In this document: positions 1 through 8,230 of the stretch, piece by piece
How the letters are laid out: the number at the start of each line of letters is the position of its first letter
Numbering within the stretch: the stretch's first letter is position 1
Origin: Palsa-513 sp036510225
GTDB taxonomy: Bacteria > Actinomycetota > Thermoleophilia > Solirubrobacterales > Solirubrobacteraceae
Length of the DNA stretch: 50,611 nucleotides
NCBI GenBank assembly: GCA_036510225.1
Contig: DATCEH010000009.1
Span: 1-50,611, forward strand
Reading direction: 5' to 3'
Made by a program: the position numbers and the translations under genes
Notes under the pieces: model-generated
What the model was told of the DNA's origin: nothing
The model's database searches: none
Seen by the model: only the letters and a program-made list of their open reading frames with translations

Positions 1-256
1 GTAGCTGACTGAGTCAGTCAACTACTTTCCTTGGAGAGTCCACTGCTCCACGACCCGGTCCCCGCAGAGAGCTCGCCGCCCCTGACCTCCCGAGGCTGGC
101 CCGAACGATCCTCGACGGCATGCTCGCCAAGTCCCCGCCGCGTGAACATGGCCGCCGCGGAACCCCAGGATCAGCGAAATCGCCGGCGTCCAACACGCCC
201 GGACCGGCGCCCGCCCAGGAACCGCGAAAGCCGACTGACTCAGGCAGCTACCTTCT
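1..256 (-). repeat. Dispersed palindrome-bearing repeat, copy 1
   Basis: Non-coding region holding one copy of an interspersed repeat, in opposite orientation to the copies near 24.6 and 37.4 kb. Positions 1-25 form a near-perfect palindrome around TGACTGAGTCAGTCA, followed by TTTCC. Positions 107-128 are, on the reverse strand, a 22-base exact match to 24575-24596. A second degenerate palindrome half (GACTGACTCAGGCAGCTAC) lies at about 233-251, so this copy may be bounded by palindromes at both ends. No convincing ORF covers it. I see nothing else definable between 257 and 486. Confidence 0.75.
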
Positions 257-486
257 GTGCAAAGACACCTGCTGCTCCACCTGCGGGAAACCCGAGCCCG
301 GCCGATCACGACCGCCCGACCACTAAACCCATGCCAGCTCCGCTGCCGGCCGCCAACCGCCAACTCCACGCCCCCGCGTTCGGGAGGTCACCGGGCTCAA
401 CAGCCAGCCCGCTACGGCCAGTGGCGTCGTTCGGGCCCGTCCGCGAGCATCAAGTTCAGGTCAAGCTCGACGGCATAGCCTAAGGC

Positions 487-1995
487 TCAAGCAGAGGCAG
501 AGGGAGCAGTCGAGAGGACACCGGTCGCCGGTGGGCTCCCGCCGGCCGCGATCGCCCCGGGTCCGCCCGGCAGTGTCGCCGCGCCCGCATCGAGCAGGCC
601 GGCGCCGAAGCGGGCAGTGTCGGCGGCAGGCCCGAGCGGCCGAGCGGTCGCCTTGAGCCGGGCGACGATCGCCTGCGCGCTCGGGTGGGGCCCGAGCACG
701 CCGCTGGCGATCACGAGGGCGGCAGCCGCCGAGACATGGGGGGTCGCCATCGACGTGCCCTCGTATCCGGAGGGCAGGCCGAACCGCCGCGGCGATCCGC
801 CGATCAGGGTCTCCTGATAGATGTCGGCGCCGCTGGGTCCCTCTGGCATGCAGTTGGGGTCTTCCGCGCGCGGGAGCCGGGCGTCGTCGCCGCCGCCCGG
901 GGCGAGGATGTCGAGGCCGTGGCCGTGGTTTGAGAAGTCGGCGGGACAACCGTGCTCGGTGCTGGCGCCGACGGCCACCACATACGGGGCGCGCGCCGGG
1001 TATGCGATTCGGGAGGTTCCCTCGTTGCCCGCGGCACTTACGACGAGCACACCACGGGCGTGGGCGAAGCTGAGCGCGTCGGCCAGCACGGGTACGGACG
1101 CCGCCGTCACGTCGCTCGTGAACTCGAGGCTCAGGTTGATGATCTGAGCATGGTGGCGCACGGCGAACACGACGCCGTCGGCGATCGCCGAAGCGTCGCC
1201 GTCGCCGCGTCCGTCGAGCACGCGGACGGGCATGATCCGGACTCCGTAGGCGAGACCGGTCAGGCCGATCCCGTTGTCGGTCCGTTCGGCGATCGTCCCG
1301 GCGACCTGGGTGCCGTGGCCGTTGTCATCGTTGGGGTACTGGTTGCGGTTGACGAAGTCGTAGCCGCGGACGAACTGCGCCGCAGTGAAATCCGGTGAGC
1401 GGTGGAAGCGACCACGATTGGCGTAGGCGACGCCTGTGTCGAGCACGGCGACGATCACTCCCTGGCCGCCGGGGTGACCGTCCGCGATCAGGTTGCTCCA
1501 GGCCTCGGGAGCATTGACCCCGAACGGGCCGGCGAAGTTCCACTGCAACTGCGCCCAGCCTCCCGGACCCAGCCGGCCGGGGTCATTGGGCAGGAAGGGC
1601 GGGGACGTGGGCGCGACCTGCGGTACGAGCGTCGGGTCCGACGACGGGGTCGGAAAGTCGGCCGCGTGGGCGATGTAGTCCGGCTCGGCCCAGACCACTC
1701 CGGGGCTGCGCCGAAGCAGGCGGAGCGCGCGGGCGACGCTGACACCACGGGCGAGACGCAGACGCCGGGTGGAGGCGGTCATCGGCCCAGCGTCCAGGCT
1801 CCCGCTGCCTCTGAGATCCGCGGCCCGTGCGACCGGGGAGGCGTGCCTGGCGAAGCGGACGACCACGACATGTGGACTGAACGCGGGAAACCCGACCGCC
1901 GCCGCGGCGGGTGCGGCGACGCCGAGCAGGATGGCACCGGCGCCTGCCTTGAGCAGCCGGCGAAGGACTCGGGGAATGGGGGGCGAGTGTGCCAT
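487..1995 (-). CDS. Secreted subtilisin-like (S8) serine protease
   Basis: Exported protease of 502 residues that should hydrolyse proteins outside the cell. The N-terminus is a signal peptide (basic residues, a hydrophobic run, then Ala-rich to about residue 33). A propeptide-like stretch follows, ending near the AEPDY at about 103-107. The catalytic triad is visible as Asp186 (AVLDTGVAY), His227 (NGHGTQVAG) and Ser415 (EGTSMATPH), with the oxyanion Asn324 in SAAGNEG. The frame is open further upstream and would overlap tadA, but the ATG at 1995 begins a proper signal peptide and leaves a promoter-sized gap to the divergent tadA, so I chose it. The C-terminus is Ala/Gly/Pro-rich with no sorting signal. 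Family assignment is firm; the substrate is unknown. Confidence 0.93.
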   Translation of the reverse strand: MAHSPPIPRVLRRLLKAGAGAILLGVAAPAAAAVGFPAFSPHVVVVRFARHASPVARAADLRGSGSLDAGPMTASTRRLRLARGVSVARALRLLRRSPGVVWAEPDYIAHAADFPTPSSDPTLVPQVAPTSPPFLPNDPGRLGPGGWAQLQWNFAGPFGVNAPEAWSNLIADGHPGGQGVIVAVLDTGVAYANRGRFHRSPDFTAAQFVRGYDFVNRNQYPNDDNGHGTQVAGTIAERTDNGIGLTGLAYGVRIMPVRVLDGRGDGDASAIADGVVFAVRHHAQIINLSLEFTSDVTAASVPVLADALSFAHARGVLVVSAAGNEGTSRIAYPARAPYVVAVGASTEHGCPADFSNHGHGLDILAPGGGDDARLPRAEDPNCMPEGPSGADIYQETLIGGSPRRFGLPSGYEGTSMATPHVSAAAALVIASGVLGPHPSAQAIVARLKATARPLGPAADTARFGAGLLDAGAATLPGGPGAIAAGGSPPATGVLSTAPSASA

Positions 1996-2094
1996 CGGTG
2001 ATTTCCGACCGACGGCCGGCGGGAACGAACTACGGAGAGTAATGATGCACGTCCGCCGGCCCGAGCAAACGAACGAGCTCCGCCGGCGACCGAT

Positions 2095-2559
2095 ATGAGC
2101 GATCCCTTCCTTCCCGTCGATGAGCATTTCATGCGGATCGCGCTTCGCGAGGCGGAACGCGCGATCGAGCATGGGGACGTCCCGGTCGGGGCGGTGGTCG
2201 TGCACCGGGGCGAGGCGATCGGCGCGGCCTGCAACGAACGGGAGCGCCGGCAGGATCCAACGGCTCACGCGGAGACCCTCGCCCTGCGCGAGGCGGCGCG
2301 TGCGCTGGGGAGCTGGCGCGTCCTGGAGTGTGTCCTGTACGTAACCCTGGAGCCGTGCGCGATGTGCGCCGGGGCGATCGTCCTCGCCCGCGTCCCGCGC
2401 GTGGTCTTCGGCGCTGCCGATCCGAAGGCTGGGGCTGCGGGCAGCGTCCTCGACATCCTGGCCGAGCCTCGCCTCAACCATCGCCCCGCGGTCGCCGGCG
2501 GTCTCCTGGCCGACGAGTGCGCCGCGCTCCTGCGGGGGTTCTTTCGCTCACGCCGCTGA
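2095..2559 (+). CDS. tadA: tRNA-specific adenosine deaminase TadA
   Basis: Zinc-dependent deaminase that converts A34 to inosine in the anticodon of tRNA-Arg(ACG). The 154-residue protein has the cytidine/deoxycytidylate deaminase fold signature: AHAE (zinc ligand His58, proton-shuttling Glu60) and PCAMCAG (zinc ligands Cys88 and Cys91). The C-terminal AADPKAGAAGSV segment is typical of TadA rather than of free-nucleoside deaminases. Length matches bacterial TadA. It starts about 100 bp from the divergent protease and is followed within 110 bp by a tRNA-Ser gene. Guanine deaminase-like paralogues are the alternative, but the motif set favours TadA. Confidence 0.93.
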   Translation: MSDPFLPVDEHFMRIALREAERAIEHGDVPVGAVVVHRGEAIGAACNERERRQDPTAHAETLALREAARALGSWRVLECVLYVTLEPCAMCAGAIVLARVPRVVFGAADPKAGAAGSVLDILAEPRLNHRPAVAGGLLADECAALLRGFFRSRR

Positions 2560-2648
2560 CTCCGGACGGCGTCCGGAGTCCTTCGGCTCCCGGCCTGCGG
2601 CGACCGGCGTTCCACCCGGGTGGGGATCCGTCCGCCGTACGGATCATC

Positions 2649-2654
2649 TAGCCT
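2649..2654 (+). promoter_or_regulatory. -10 box of tRNA-Ser(CGA)
   Basis: TAGCCT lies 13 nt upstream of the mature tRNA 5' end. The same hexamer stands 17 nt upstream of the second tRNA-Ser gene at 14763-14768, which supports it as a housekeeping -10 element. Confidence 0.5.
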
Positions 2655-2667
2655 GGATGGCCGTACT

Positions 2668-2757
2668 GGAGGGGTGGCAGAGCGGTTGAATGCGGCGGTC
2701 TCGAAAACCGTTTCGGGTCTTACAGGTCCGACGAGGGTTCGAATCCCTCCCCCTCCG
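2668..2757 (+). tRNA. tRNA-Ser (anticodon CGA)
   Basis: Class II tRNA of 90 nt. The acceptor stem GGAGGGG pairs with CCCCTCC at 2750-2756, with discriminator G at 2757. The anticodon loop CTCGAAA carries CGA, reading the serine codon UCG. A long variable arm and a T arm with GAGGG-TTCGAAT-CCCTC are present. The 3' CCA is not encoded. The serine identity agrees with the long variable arm. Confidence 0.97.
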
Positions 2758-3094
2758 CTTCGACCGGACCCGCCTCCGCGCTGTGTCTGCATCGCCGGCC
2801 GTGCCGGCTGGCCGCAGGCGCTGGCACGCCGCGCAGGCCGGGGCGTCACCTCACTACGCGATACTCCCTCACCCGGCCGTCCAGACTGAGGCTCAGGTCG
2901 AGCCTGCGACTTGGGATCGGCAGTTCGGCCAGTTGGCGGCCGGCGTCTCGCCCGGCGGGACGGCAGCCACCCCCGGCTGGGCCGGCCGGGCTCGCGACGG
3001 TGGCAGGCGGCGGGTGGTGCTCGGATGCCGGGTGCCGCTTGCGTGGGGGCCCCAACGCACCGAGCCCGCGGGGTCGAGTGGTAGTTTTGACGGC

Positions 3095-4429
3095 GTGAAG
3101 CTGGCCCCACCGCGTCCTCTCGATCGCCCGACGCCCCGGCCCGTCCCCAAGTCGGGCGCCGCGACGGCGGCGCTCCCGCAGACCGCGCTCCGCAACGGAG
3201 GCTTCACCGGGGGTCATCCGCGCGCCGCCCGTCGCATGCTCAAGTCCCTGGCGGTCCTGCTCGGCGTGCTCGGCCTGCTCGCGATCGTCGACGGTGTGCT
3301 CACCCTCGTCTGGCAGGAGCCCGTGTCCGGCCTGCTCGCCCACATCTCGCAGGGCCAGTTGGCAAAGAGCCTCAACGCCCTCGAGCACCAGCGGCCGACG
3401 GCCGCCGACGAGAAGGCTCTCGACGGGCTGCCGACCGATCAGCAGCGGATGGCGTTCTTCGCCAGCAACCTCCAGCAGACCGCCCAGCCCGCACAGGCGA
3501 TCGGGCGGATCATGATCCCCCGCATCGGGGCCGACTACGTGGTCGTCGCGGGAACCTCCGCGGCCTCCCTGCGGAAGGGTCCGGGCGTCTACTCAGGCAC
3601 CTCGGTTCCCGGTCTGCCGGGGACCGTGGGGATCGCCGGTCACCGGACGACATACCTCGCGCCGTTCAGGCGCATCAACGAGCTTGCCGCAGGCGACCTG
3701 ATCACCTTGCAGATGCCCTACGGCATCTTCACCTACACGGTCACCGGCCACAAGATCGTCGCGCCCAACAACGTCAGTGTGCTTCGTCCGACCGGCTATG
3801 ACCAAGTCGTCCTGACGGCTTGCAACCCGCTCTACAGCGCCTCACAGCGGCTGGCCGTGTTCGCGCGCCTCACATCCAGCGTGCCGACCGGGCTCGCGCT
3901 CAGCACCTCCGTTCCCCAGACCCAGGCCGTGACGCCGACCGTGACGCCCACACTCCAGGCCTCACAGTTCGCCCCCGCGCTACTCGGTCAGCCGCTACCC
4001 ACCCCGACAACTCCCTTCGCCTCCGTCGGCGGCTCGCCTGTCGGAAGTCAGTCGGACGCGATCCTCGTCGGTCCGACCTCGCGGCCGGCCCGGAAGCCGG
4101 CTGTGAAGGTCAGGACAAGCGGGCATCGGAGCACCAACTCGTCGCCGACCGCGACCTCATCGCCGACTGGGAGCTCGACGGCGTCGCCGGTCAGGACCAC
4201 GCCCGCGGTGGTTCCACGTCAGCCGGTGAGGATCACCCCGACCGTCAGGCCACGGCAGCCCGTGACATCGACCGGGTCTTCCGGGGAGTCACCGACAAAG
4301 CACTCGACCAACACTCAGACCATCCCCACGCCAAGCACGCCGACGACCACGTCGCCGACCGGCCAGGGGCAGACTCGCGTCCAGGGCGCGCCCGGCGGCC
4401 CGGCGCCGATCATCGGGACGAGCGACTGA
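3095..4429 (+). CDS. srtE: Class E sortase with Thr/Pro/Ser-rich C-terminal tail
   Basis: Membrane-bound transpeptidase that cleaves LAXTG-type sorting signals and attaches proteins to the cell wall. A cytoplasmic N-terminus of about 47 residues is followed by one membrane segment (about 48-72) and an extracytoplasmic sortase domain to about residue 262. Catalytic residues are His183 (GIAGHRTTY), Cys243 (LTACNP) and Arg252 (SASQRLAVF). The last 180 residues are low-complexity Thr/Pro/Ser, an unusual extension that may span the wall. The GTG start is chosen because TAGTTT (3082-3087) sits 7 nt upstream, a leaderless pattern; an ATG at 3236 is the alternative. A plausible substrate with an LAFTG signal is encoded at 8230. 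Class E is inferred from the actinobacterial architecture and the substrate motif. Confidence 0.9.
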   Translation: MKLAPPRPLDRPTPRPVPKSGAATAALPQTALRNGGFTGGHPRAARRMLKSLAVLLGVLGLLAIVDGVLTLVWQEPVSGLLAHISQGQLAKSLNALEHQRPTAADEKALDGLPTDQQRMAFFASNLQQTAQPAQAIGRIMIPRIGADYVVVAGTSAASLRKGPGVYSGTSVPGLPGTVGIAGHRTTYLAPFRRINELAAGDLITLQMPYGIFTYTVTGHKIVAPNNVSVLRPTGYDQVVLTACNPLYSASQRLAVFARLTSSVPTGLALSTSVPQTQAVTPTVTPTLQASQFAPALLGQPLPTPTTPFASVGGSPVGSQSDAILVGPTSRPARKPAVKVRTSGHRSTNSSPTATSSPTGSSTASPVRTTPAVVPRQPVRITPTVRPRQPVTSTGSSGESPTKHSTNTQTIPTPSTPTTTSPTGQGQTRVQGAPGGPAPIIGTSD

Positions 4430-4790
4430 AGCACCGCAACAATCGGCCCGCGGCTCTCGCGGCTGGTGAGATGGGGTCGATTACGCGCCGTGTGAATTCC
4501 GACCGCCGATTCGATCAGCGACGGTCGATTCGATCAGCGAAGCGCACGGCGAGATCCCGGAACGGCCGCCGCGACCTCGTGGCGCAACCTGGTCGAGGTT
4601 CAGCACCGAGATCGGCGAACCCGGCCGCGGCGGTGCTGCGGCCGTCCCGACCGGGAGGCCGGAGCGTCGGTCGGCCGAGCTCGGCGTGGGACCCGGAGGT
4701 CAGGTGTCGAGGGTGGCTTGGGTCAGACGCGAGAGAATGCTCGGTCCGGCGATGCCCCGAGCGGGGATGTCCGCTACCGACGCCGCAGCG
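4430..4790. other. Intergenic gap with a short direct repeat
   Basis: This 361-bp gap lies between the convergent sortase and lipoprotein genes. It holds CGATTCGATCAGCGA twice, at 4507-4521 and 4526-4540. I see no supported gene or strong terminator in it. Confidence 0.5.
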
Positions 4791-5321
4791 TCAGTAGCTG
4801 GTGCCGTTGGCGCAGATCTTGTAGCCGTAGCCCTGGCCGAGCAGCGTCTCCTGCTGGCGCCACGACGAGAGCTTCAGCGCGAGGGCCTTGGCCGCGTACG
4901 CGTGGTTCGCCTGGATCGAGTTGGCAAGTGCGGCCGAGTAGATGTTCAGCTCGGTGACCGCGTGCTCAAAGCGCCCGACCGTCGCCCTGTCGCCCGTCGG
5001 CGGCGTGAGCTTGTCGAGCGAGGCGGAGAGCGTCTTGGCGATCTTGGCCTGTGCCCGAAGCAGCGGGACCAGCTCGGCAGCGGTCGTCTTGGGGGTCGCC
5101 TTGCCGTGCACCGCGCCCTGGCGGGCATGCGCGGTCTTGCAGAGCGCGTCGGCCTGCGCGATGAACTCGGCTCGCGTGGTCACCGCCGCAGTCGTGTTCG
5201 TCCCGGCGGGCCCTGACGTCCCGGTCGAGCCTGACGTCCCGGAACTTCCGGCGTTCGTCGACCCGCACGCCGCGAGGGCGAGGGCGGCCAGCGCTCCGGC
5301 TGAGATCTTTCGTACGAGCAT
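4791..5321 (-). CDS. Small secreted lipoprotein, helical, function unknown
   Basis: A 176-residue protein with a lipoprotein signal: positive start, hydrophobic core and lipobox LAAC at about 16-19, giving lipidated Cys19. A Gly/Ser/Thr linker to about residue 45 precedes a predominantly helical domain with two cysteines (DALCKT and YKICANG) that could pair. No catalytic motif is visible. On the minus strand TATGGT (plus 5331-5336) lies 9 nt upstream of the ATG, consistent with a leaderless or very short-leader transcript. Similar small helical lipoproteins are common in this group but I cannot name a family. Confidence 0.8.
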   Translation of the reverse strand: MLVRKISAGALAALALAACGSTNAGSSGTSGSTGTSGPAGTNTTAAVTTRAEFIAQADALCKTAHARQGAVHGKATPKTTAAELVPLLRAQAKIAKTLSASLDKLTPPTGDRATVGRFEHAVTELNIYSAALANSIQANHAYAAKALALKLSSWRQQETLLGQGYGYKICANGTSY

Positions 5322-5578
5322 GCGGCGGAAACCATAGCGTCAATCCGGCCGGCCGGGGTCTGCAGGCGCCGACTCCAGAGTGCTCCCGCCGAGCGCCCCT
5401 GGAGGTTGACAACGGCCTCCGGATCGGCGACTATGCGGCGAGCAGCGGGGGCGCGCTGCCGCCGTTGGATTTGTTAAGCTTGCCGCAGCAAGGCTCGACG
5501 TACGGTCCAACGTCATCGAACATCGGTTGAGCGTTCCCAAGGCCCGAGCAAATCTTCACCGGCACCTCAATACCGACG

Positions 5579-6499
5579 ATGTTCCTCCAACCACTCCTCA
5601 CAAGCGCCTCTCGCGGTCGTGCGCTCGGACTCGCGGCGCTCGTCGGACTCTGCGCGACCAGCGTCGCGACCGCCCCGGCCCAGGCGAGCACCGCCGCCGC
5701 GCCGGCCGGAGAGGCCGTGATCGCAAGCGCGAGCGGTACCACGATCGACACGACCTCCGGCTCCCGCGTGACCGTCGGCCGGACCGAGGGTCGGTCGGCC
5801 TCGACGACCGCGTCCGCGTCTGGGGCGCTCACGCTCAACTCGCCGGACCCGACGACCACCACCAAGGCGCCGACTCCCAAGACCTCGGCCGACAGCCAGA
5901 TCGGTGGGTCGAGCCTCGAATCGCCGATCGTCTCCAGCAGCGCCCGCCAGGCGCCGTCGGCCCCGCGGGCCGCGCTCGCCCAGATTCAGTCGAGTGGGCC
6001 GATCGTCGCGTCCTCCGGCACCGCGGCCGTCACCAGGCACAGCACGCGGACGAGGAGTCGGCAGGCCAGCGCGGGCTCCTATGCGACCAGGCGGCCGGCC
6101 TACTCCAGGACGCCGATCGCGGCCAGTTCGACTGTCCAGATCAACGTCCCGGGCGTCCACGTCTTCATCAGTCAGACCAGCGCCCGGCGGCCGTCGGCGA
6201 ACACCCACACATCGCCGCCCGCCCGGAACTTCGCTCGGGCCACGATGAAGGGAGCCGGGTTCGCCGGACTCCTTCCGACCGACCCCCGCCCAGTGCCCGC
6301 GCCAAGCGGACCCGCCAACACCACGCTCTTCGGAAGCGCCTCGGGATCAGTCGGCGGCAGTCTGCTGCTCGGCATCGACGCGCTCCTCGCCTTCGGAACC
6401 CTCCTCGCCGGCGTCGCTTGGCGCCGGAGGTCCTGGGATCTGCCCGTGCTCCCAAGGCAGTCAGCGCTGCTGTCCTTGGCTCTGGATCGTCCCGGCTAA
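5579..6499 (+). CDS. Secreted Ser/Thr/Ala-rich protein with C-terminal membrane anchor
   Basis: A 306-residue exported protein of unknown function. An N-terminal signal peptide (about 1-36, Ala-rich cleavage region) is followed by a long disordered Ser/Thr/Ala region. A short more ordered core reads VQINVPGVHVFISQ at about 188-201. Near the C-terminus a hydrophobic segment (SLLLGIDALLAFGTLLAGVA, about 260-280) is followed by WRRRSW, a classic stop-transfer arrangement. No LPXTG or LAXTG motif precedes the anchor, so it is probably membrane-retained rather than sortase-linked. It lies immediately upstream of the N/Q-repeat genes on the same strand (gap 125 bp) and may belong to the same surface module. 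Confidence 0.75.
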   Translation: MFLQPLLTSASRGRALGLAALVGLCATSVATAPAQASTAAAPAGEAVIASASGTTIDTTSGSRVTVGRTEGRSASTTASASGALTLNSPDPTTTTKAPTPKTSADSQIGGSSLESPIVSSSARQAPSAPRAALAQIQSSGPIVASSGTAAVTRHSTRTRSRQASAGSYATRRPAYSRTPIAASSTVQINVPGVHVFISQTSARRPSANTHTSPPARNFARATMKGAGFAGLLPTDPRPVPAPSGPANTTLFGSASGSVGGSLLLGIDALLAFGTLLAGVAWRRRSWDLPVLPRQSALLSLALDRPG

Positions 6500-6624
6500 C
6501 TGCCGGTCGGCTAACTACACTACGCCGCCTCGCGGGAAGCGATTCACGCTTGGGGCGAGCGGAAGCCGTTTACAACGATCTCTCAGCACGACCAGGCTGA
6601 CGCCTGGGAGAAAGGAAGTTAGTA

Positions 6625-7254
6625 ATGAATCGGAAGCTCATCACCATGTCCGCGGCTGCGGCCGTCCTGGCCTTCGGGGTCACCGCGGCGTCGGCCGATA
6701 CCACGGTCATCGGCAGCACGGGTCAGTCGAACCAGCAGGGCGTCAACAGCGGCCAGTCCGCCGAGAACGGAAGCGGCGGCGGCAGCACCTACATCCTGGG
6801 CGACTCGACTCCGACGACCACGCAGAACTCGGAGAACATCCTGGTCAACGTCCAGGACGTCGGCAGCCTCGTGGGTGCCACGACGACGCTCATCGCGCCG
6901 GGCAACGACTGCTTCTGCCAGTCGAGCCAGCAGGGCGTGAACAGCTCGCAGGTCGCAGCCAACGGCGACGGCGGCGGCACGATGACGGCGATCCTCGGCG
7001 ACTCGTCCCCGGCCCTCACGCAGAACTCCGAGAACATCGGGGTCAACGTTGAGCTGATCGGTGCCGGCTTCGGCGGCGACACCACGCTCATCGGCGGCAG
7101 CGCCCAGACCAACGACCAGGCATTCAACTCCGCCCAGAGCGGCGAGAACACCTCGGGCGCAAGCGGAACCCTCGTCGTCACTGGCGACTCGCTCGCCACG
7201 CTCGACCAGAACTCGGCGAACGCACTGATCAACGTCGCACTCCTGGGCAGCTGA
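6625..7254 (+). CDS. Secreted N/Q-rich repeat protein A (amyloid-like candidate)
   Basis: A 209-residue protein with a clear signal peptide (cleavage after ASA, about residue 24). The mature part is three tandem units of about 60-65 residues, each made of two half-repeats. The odd half runs TT-V/L-IG, then QS-N-Q-Q, NS-x-Q and EN. The even half runs ILGDS, TQNSENI, VNV and IG. Short hydrophobic strands alternate with Asn/Gln/Ser turns, as in beta-solenoids or curli-type functional amyloids, but the sequence is not a recognised curlin repeat. Unit 2 carries a CFC cysteine pair. The start has a good ribosome site (AAAGGAAG, 7 nt). It is homologous to the next gene in the same order of half-repeats. 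Function as a surface fibre is inference. Confidence 0.82.
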   Translation: MNRKLITMSAAAAVLAFGVTAASADTTVIGSTGQSNQQGVNSGQSAENGSGGGSTYILGDSTPTTTQNSENILVNVQDVGSLVGATTTLIAPGNDCFCQSSQQGVNSSQVAANGDGGGTMTAILGDSSPALTQNSENIGVNVELIGAGFGGDTTLIGGSAQTNDQAFNSAQSGENTSGASGTLVVTGDSLATLDQNSANALINVALLGS

Positions 7255-7279
7255 GCACCAGTCCCCTAGTTCGAATCTG

Positions 7280-8230
7280 ATGTCCCGTTGCGTCCGCGCG
7301 GTACCGGTAAGCCTCGCTGCCCTCCTTGTGGGGGCAGCAGGTGCCGTGTCGGGCGGCGGGACGTCAATCGCTCTCGCTGACTCGGCTCCATCATCTGGAG
7401 CCGTGGTCAGTCCGAGCGCGGACCCGGCCGACGGGAGCGGCGTGAGCCAGGACCAGACGTCGGGAACGATCGTTGTGGGAGGTGGCGGGCAGCAGGCCGG
7501 CCAGCAGCAGACGACCGCTGAACTGAATGACCAGAGCGTTGGCCCGGATGACGGCACGATTGTCATCGGTGGCACGGCTCAGAGCAACCAGCAGCAGTCC
7601 AACACCCACCAGAACATCAATCAGACCGAATCAGGGACCTTCCTCGTGATCGGCAACAGCCTCCACCAGACGGCCAGTCAGGTCGCCGAGACGGTGTTGG
7701 CGAACGGCCAGTTCGTGGACGGCAGTCTTGTGCTCGGCGGCGTGAGCCAGTCGAACTCGCAGAACGCGAACATCAACCAGTCGATCAACCAGAGCCTGAC
7801 CGGGACCTTCCTAATCCTCGGCGGGACGCAATCCGCCGCGGCGAGCGGGCTCGCGCAGAGCTTCGATGCGCTTGCCAAATGCGGAGTCTGTGCCGACGCC
7901 GTGTCTGACAGCGGCGCCGGTCTCGTCGGTGGCAACCTCGACGAGAGCAACAGCCCGAATCAGTCGAGTAACGGGATCTACGTCATCACCGGCGACCTCG
8001 ATCAGATCTCTGATCAGAACGACACAACCATCCTGGTCAACGGTCAGTCCGTCGATGGCAGCGTCATCGTTGGGAATGTCTCTCAAACCAATGCGCAGAA
8101 CGCCAACGTCAACCAGTCAATCAACCAGTCCCTGTCGGGTACCTATCTGATCTTTGGATCGCTCGACCAGGACGCCGGCCAGGTGGCGTTGATCAACGAG
8201 TCCAACAACCAACAAACCCAGGGCGGGTGA
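7280..8230 (+). CDS. Secreted N/Q-rich repeat protein B, paralogue of A
   Basis: A 316-residue exported protein with signal peptide (about 1-34). The body consists of alternating blocks of about 27 and 28-29 residues. Odd blocks follow the pattern GS-V/L-V-GG, VSQSNSQNANINQSINQSL, then SGT; even blocks follow YVITG, DQ, then ILVNGQSVDG. The even block matches the even half-repeat of protein A (LGDS, TQNSEN, ILVNVQDVG), so the two genes are diverged duplicates. A loop with CGVC at about 200 interrupts the series. There is no sorting signal. The stop codon overlaps the start of the next gene by one base, implying translational coupling to the LAFTG protein. A role as a fibre or coat subunit is inferred from composition only. 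Confidence 0.82.
   Translation: MSRCVRAVPVSLAALLVGAAGAVSGGGTSIALADSAPSSGAVVSPSADPADGSGVSQDQTSGTIVVGGGGQQAGQQQTTAELNDQSVGPDDGTIVIGGTAQSNQQQSNTHQNINQTESGTFLVIGNSLHQTASQVAETVLANGQFVDGSLVLGGVSQSNSQNANINQSINQSLTGTFLILGGTQSAAASGLAQSFDALAKCGVCADAVSDSGAGLVGGNLDESNSPNQSSNGIYVITGDLDQISDQNDTTILVNGQSVDGSVIVGNVSQTNAQNANVNQSINQSLSGTYLIFGSLDQDAGQVALINESNNQQTQGG

Noticed and set aside
31..483. 150-codon plus-strand frame at the left edge
   Set aside because: It crosses the dispersed repeat, is Pro/Arg/Ala low complexity and has no ribosome site or domain.
6500..6624. Possible riboswitch leader before protein A (CACGCTTGGGGC-like stretch)
   Set aside because: It recalls parts of c-di-GMP or c-di-AMP motifs, but the remaining conserved elements are not there.
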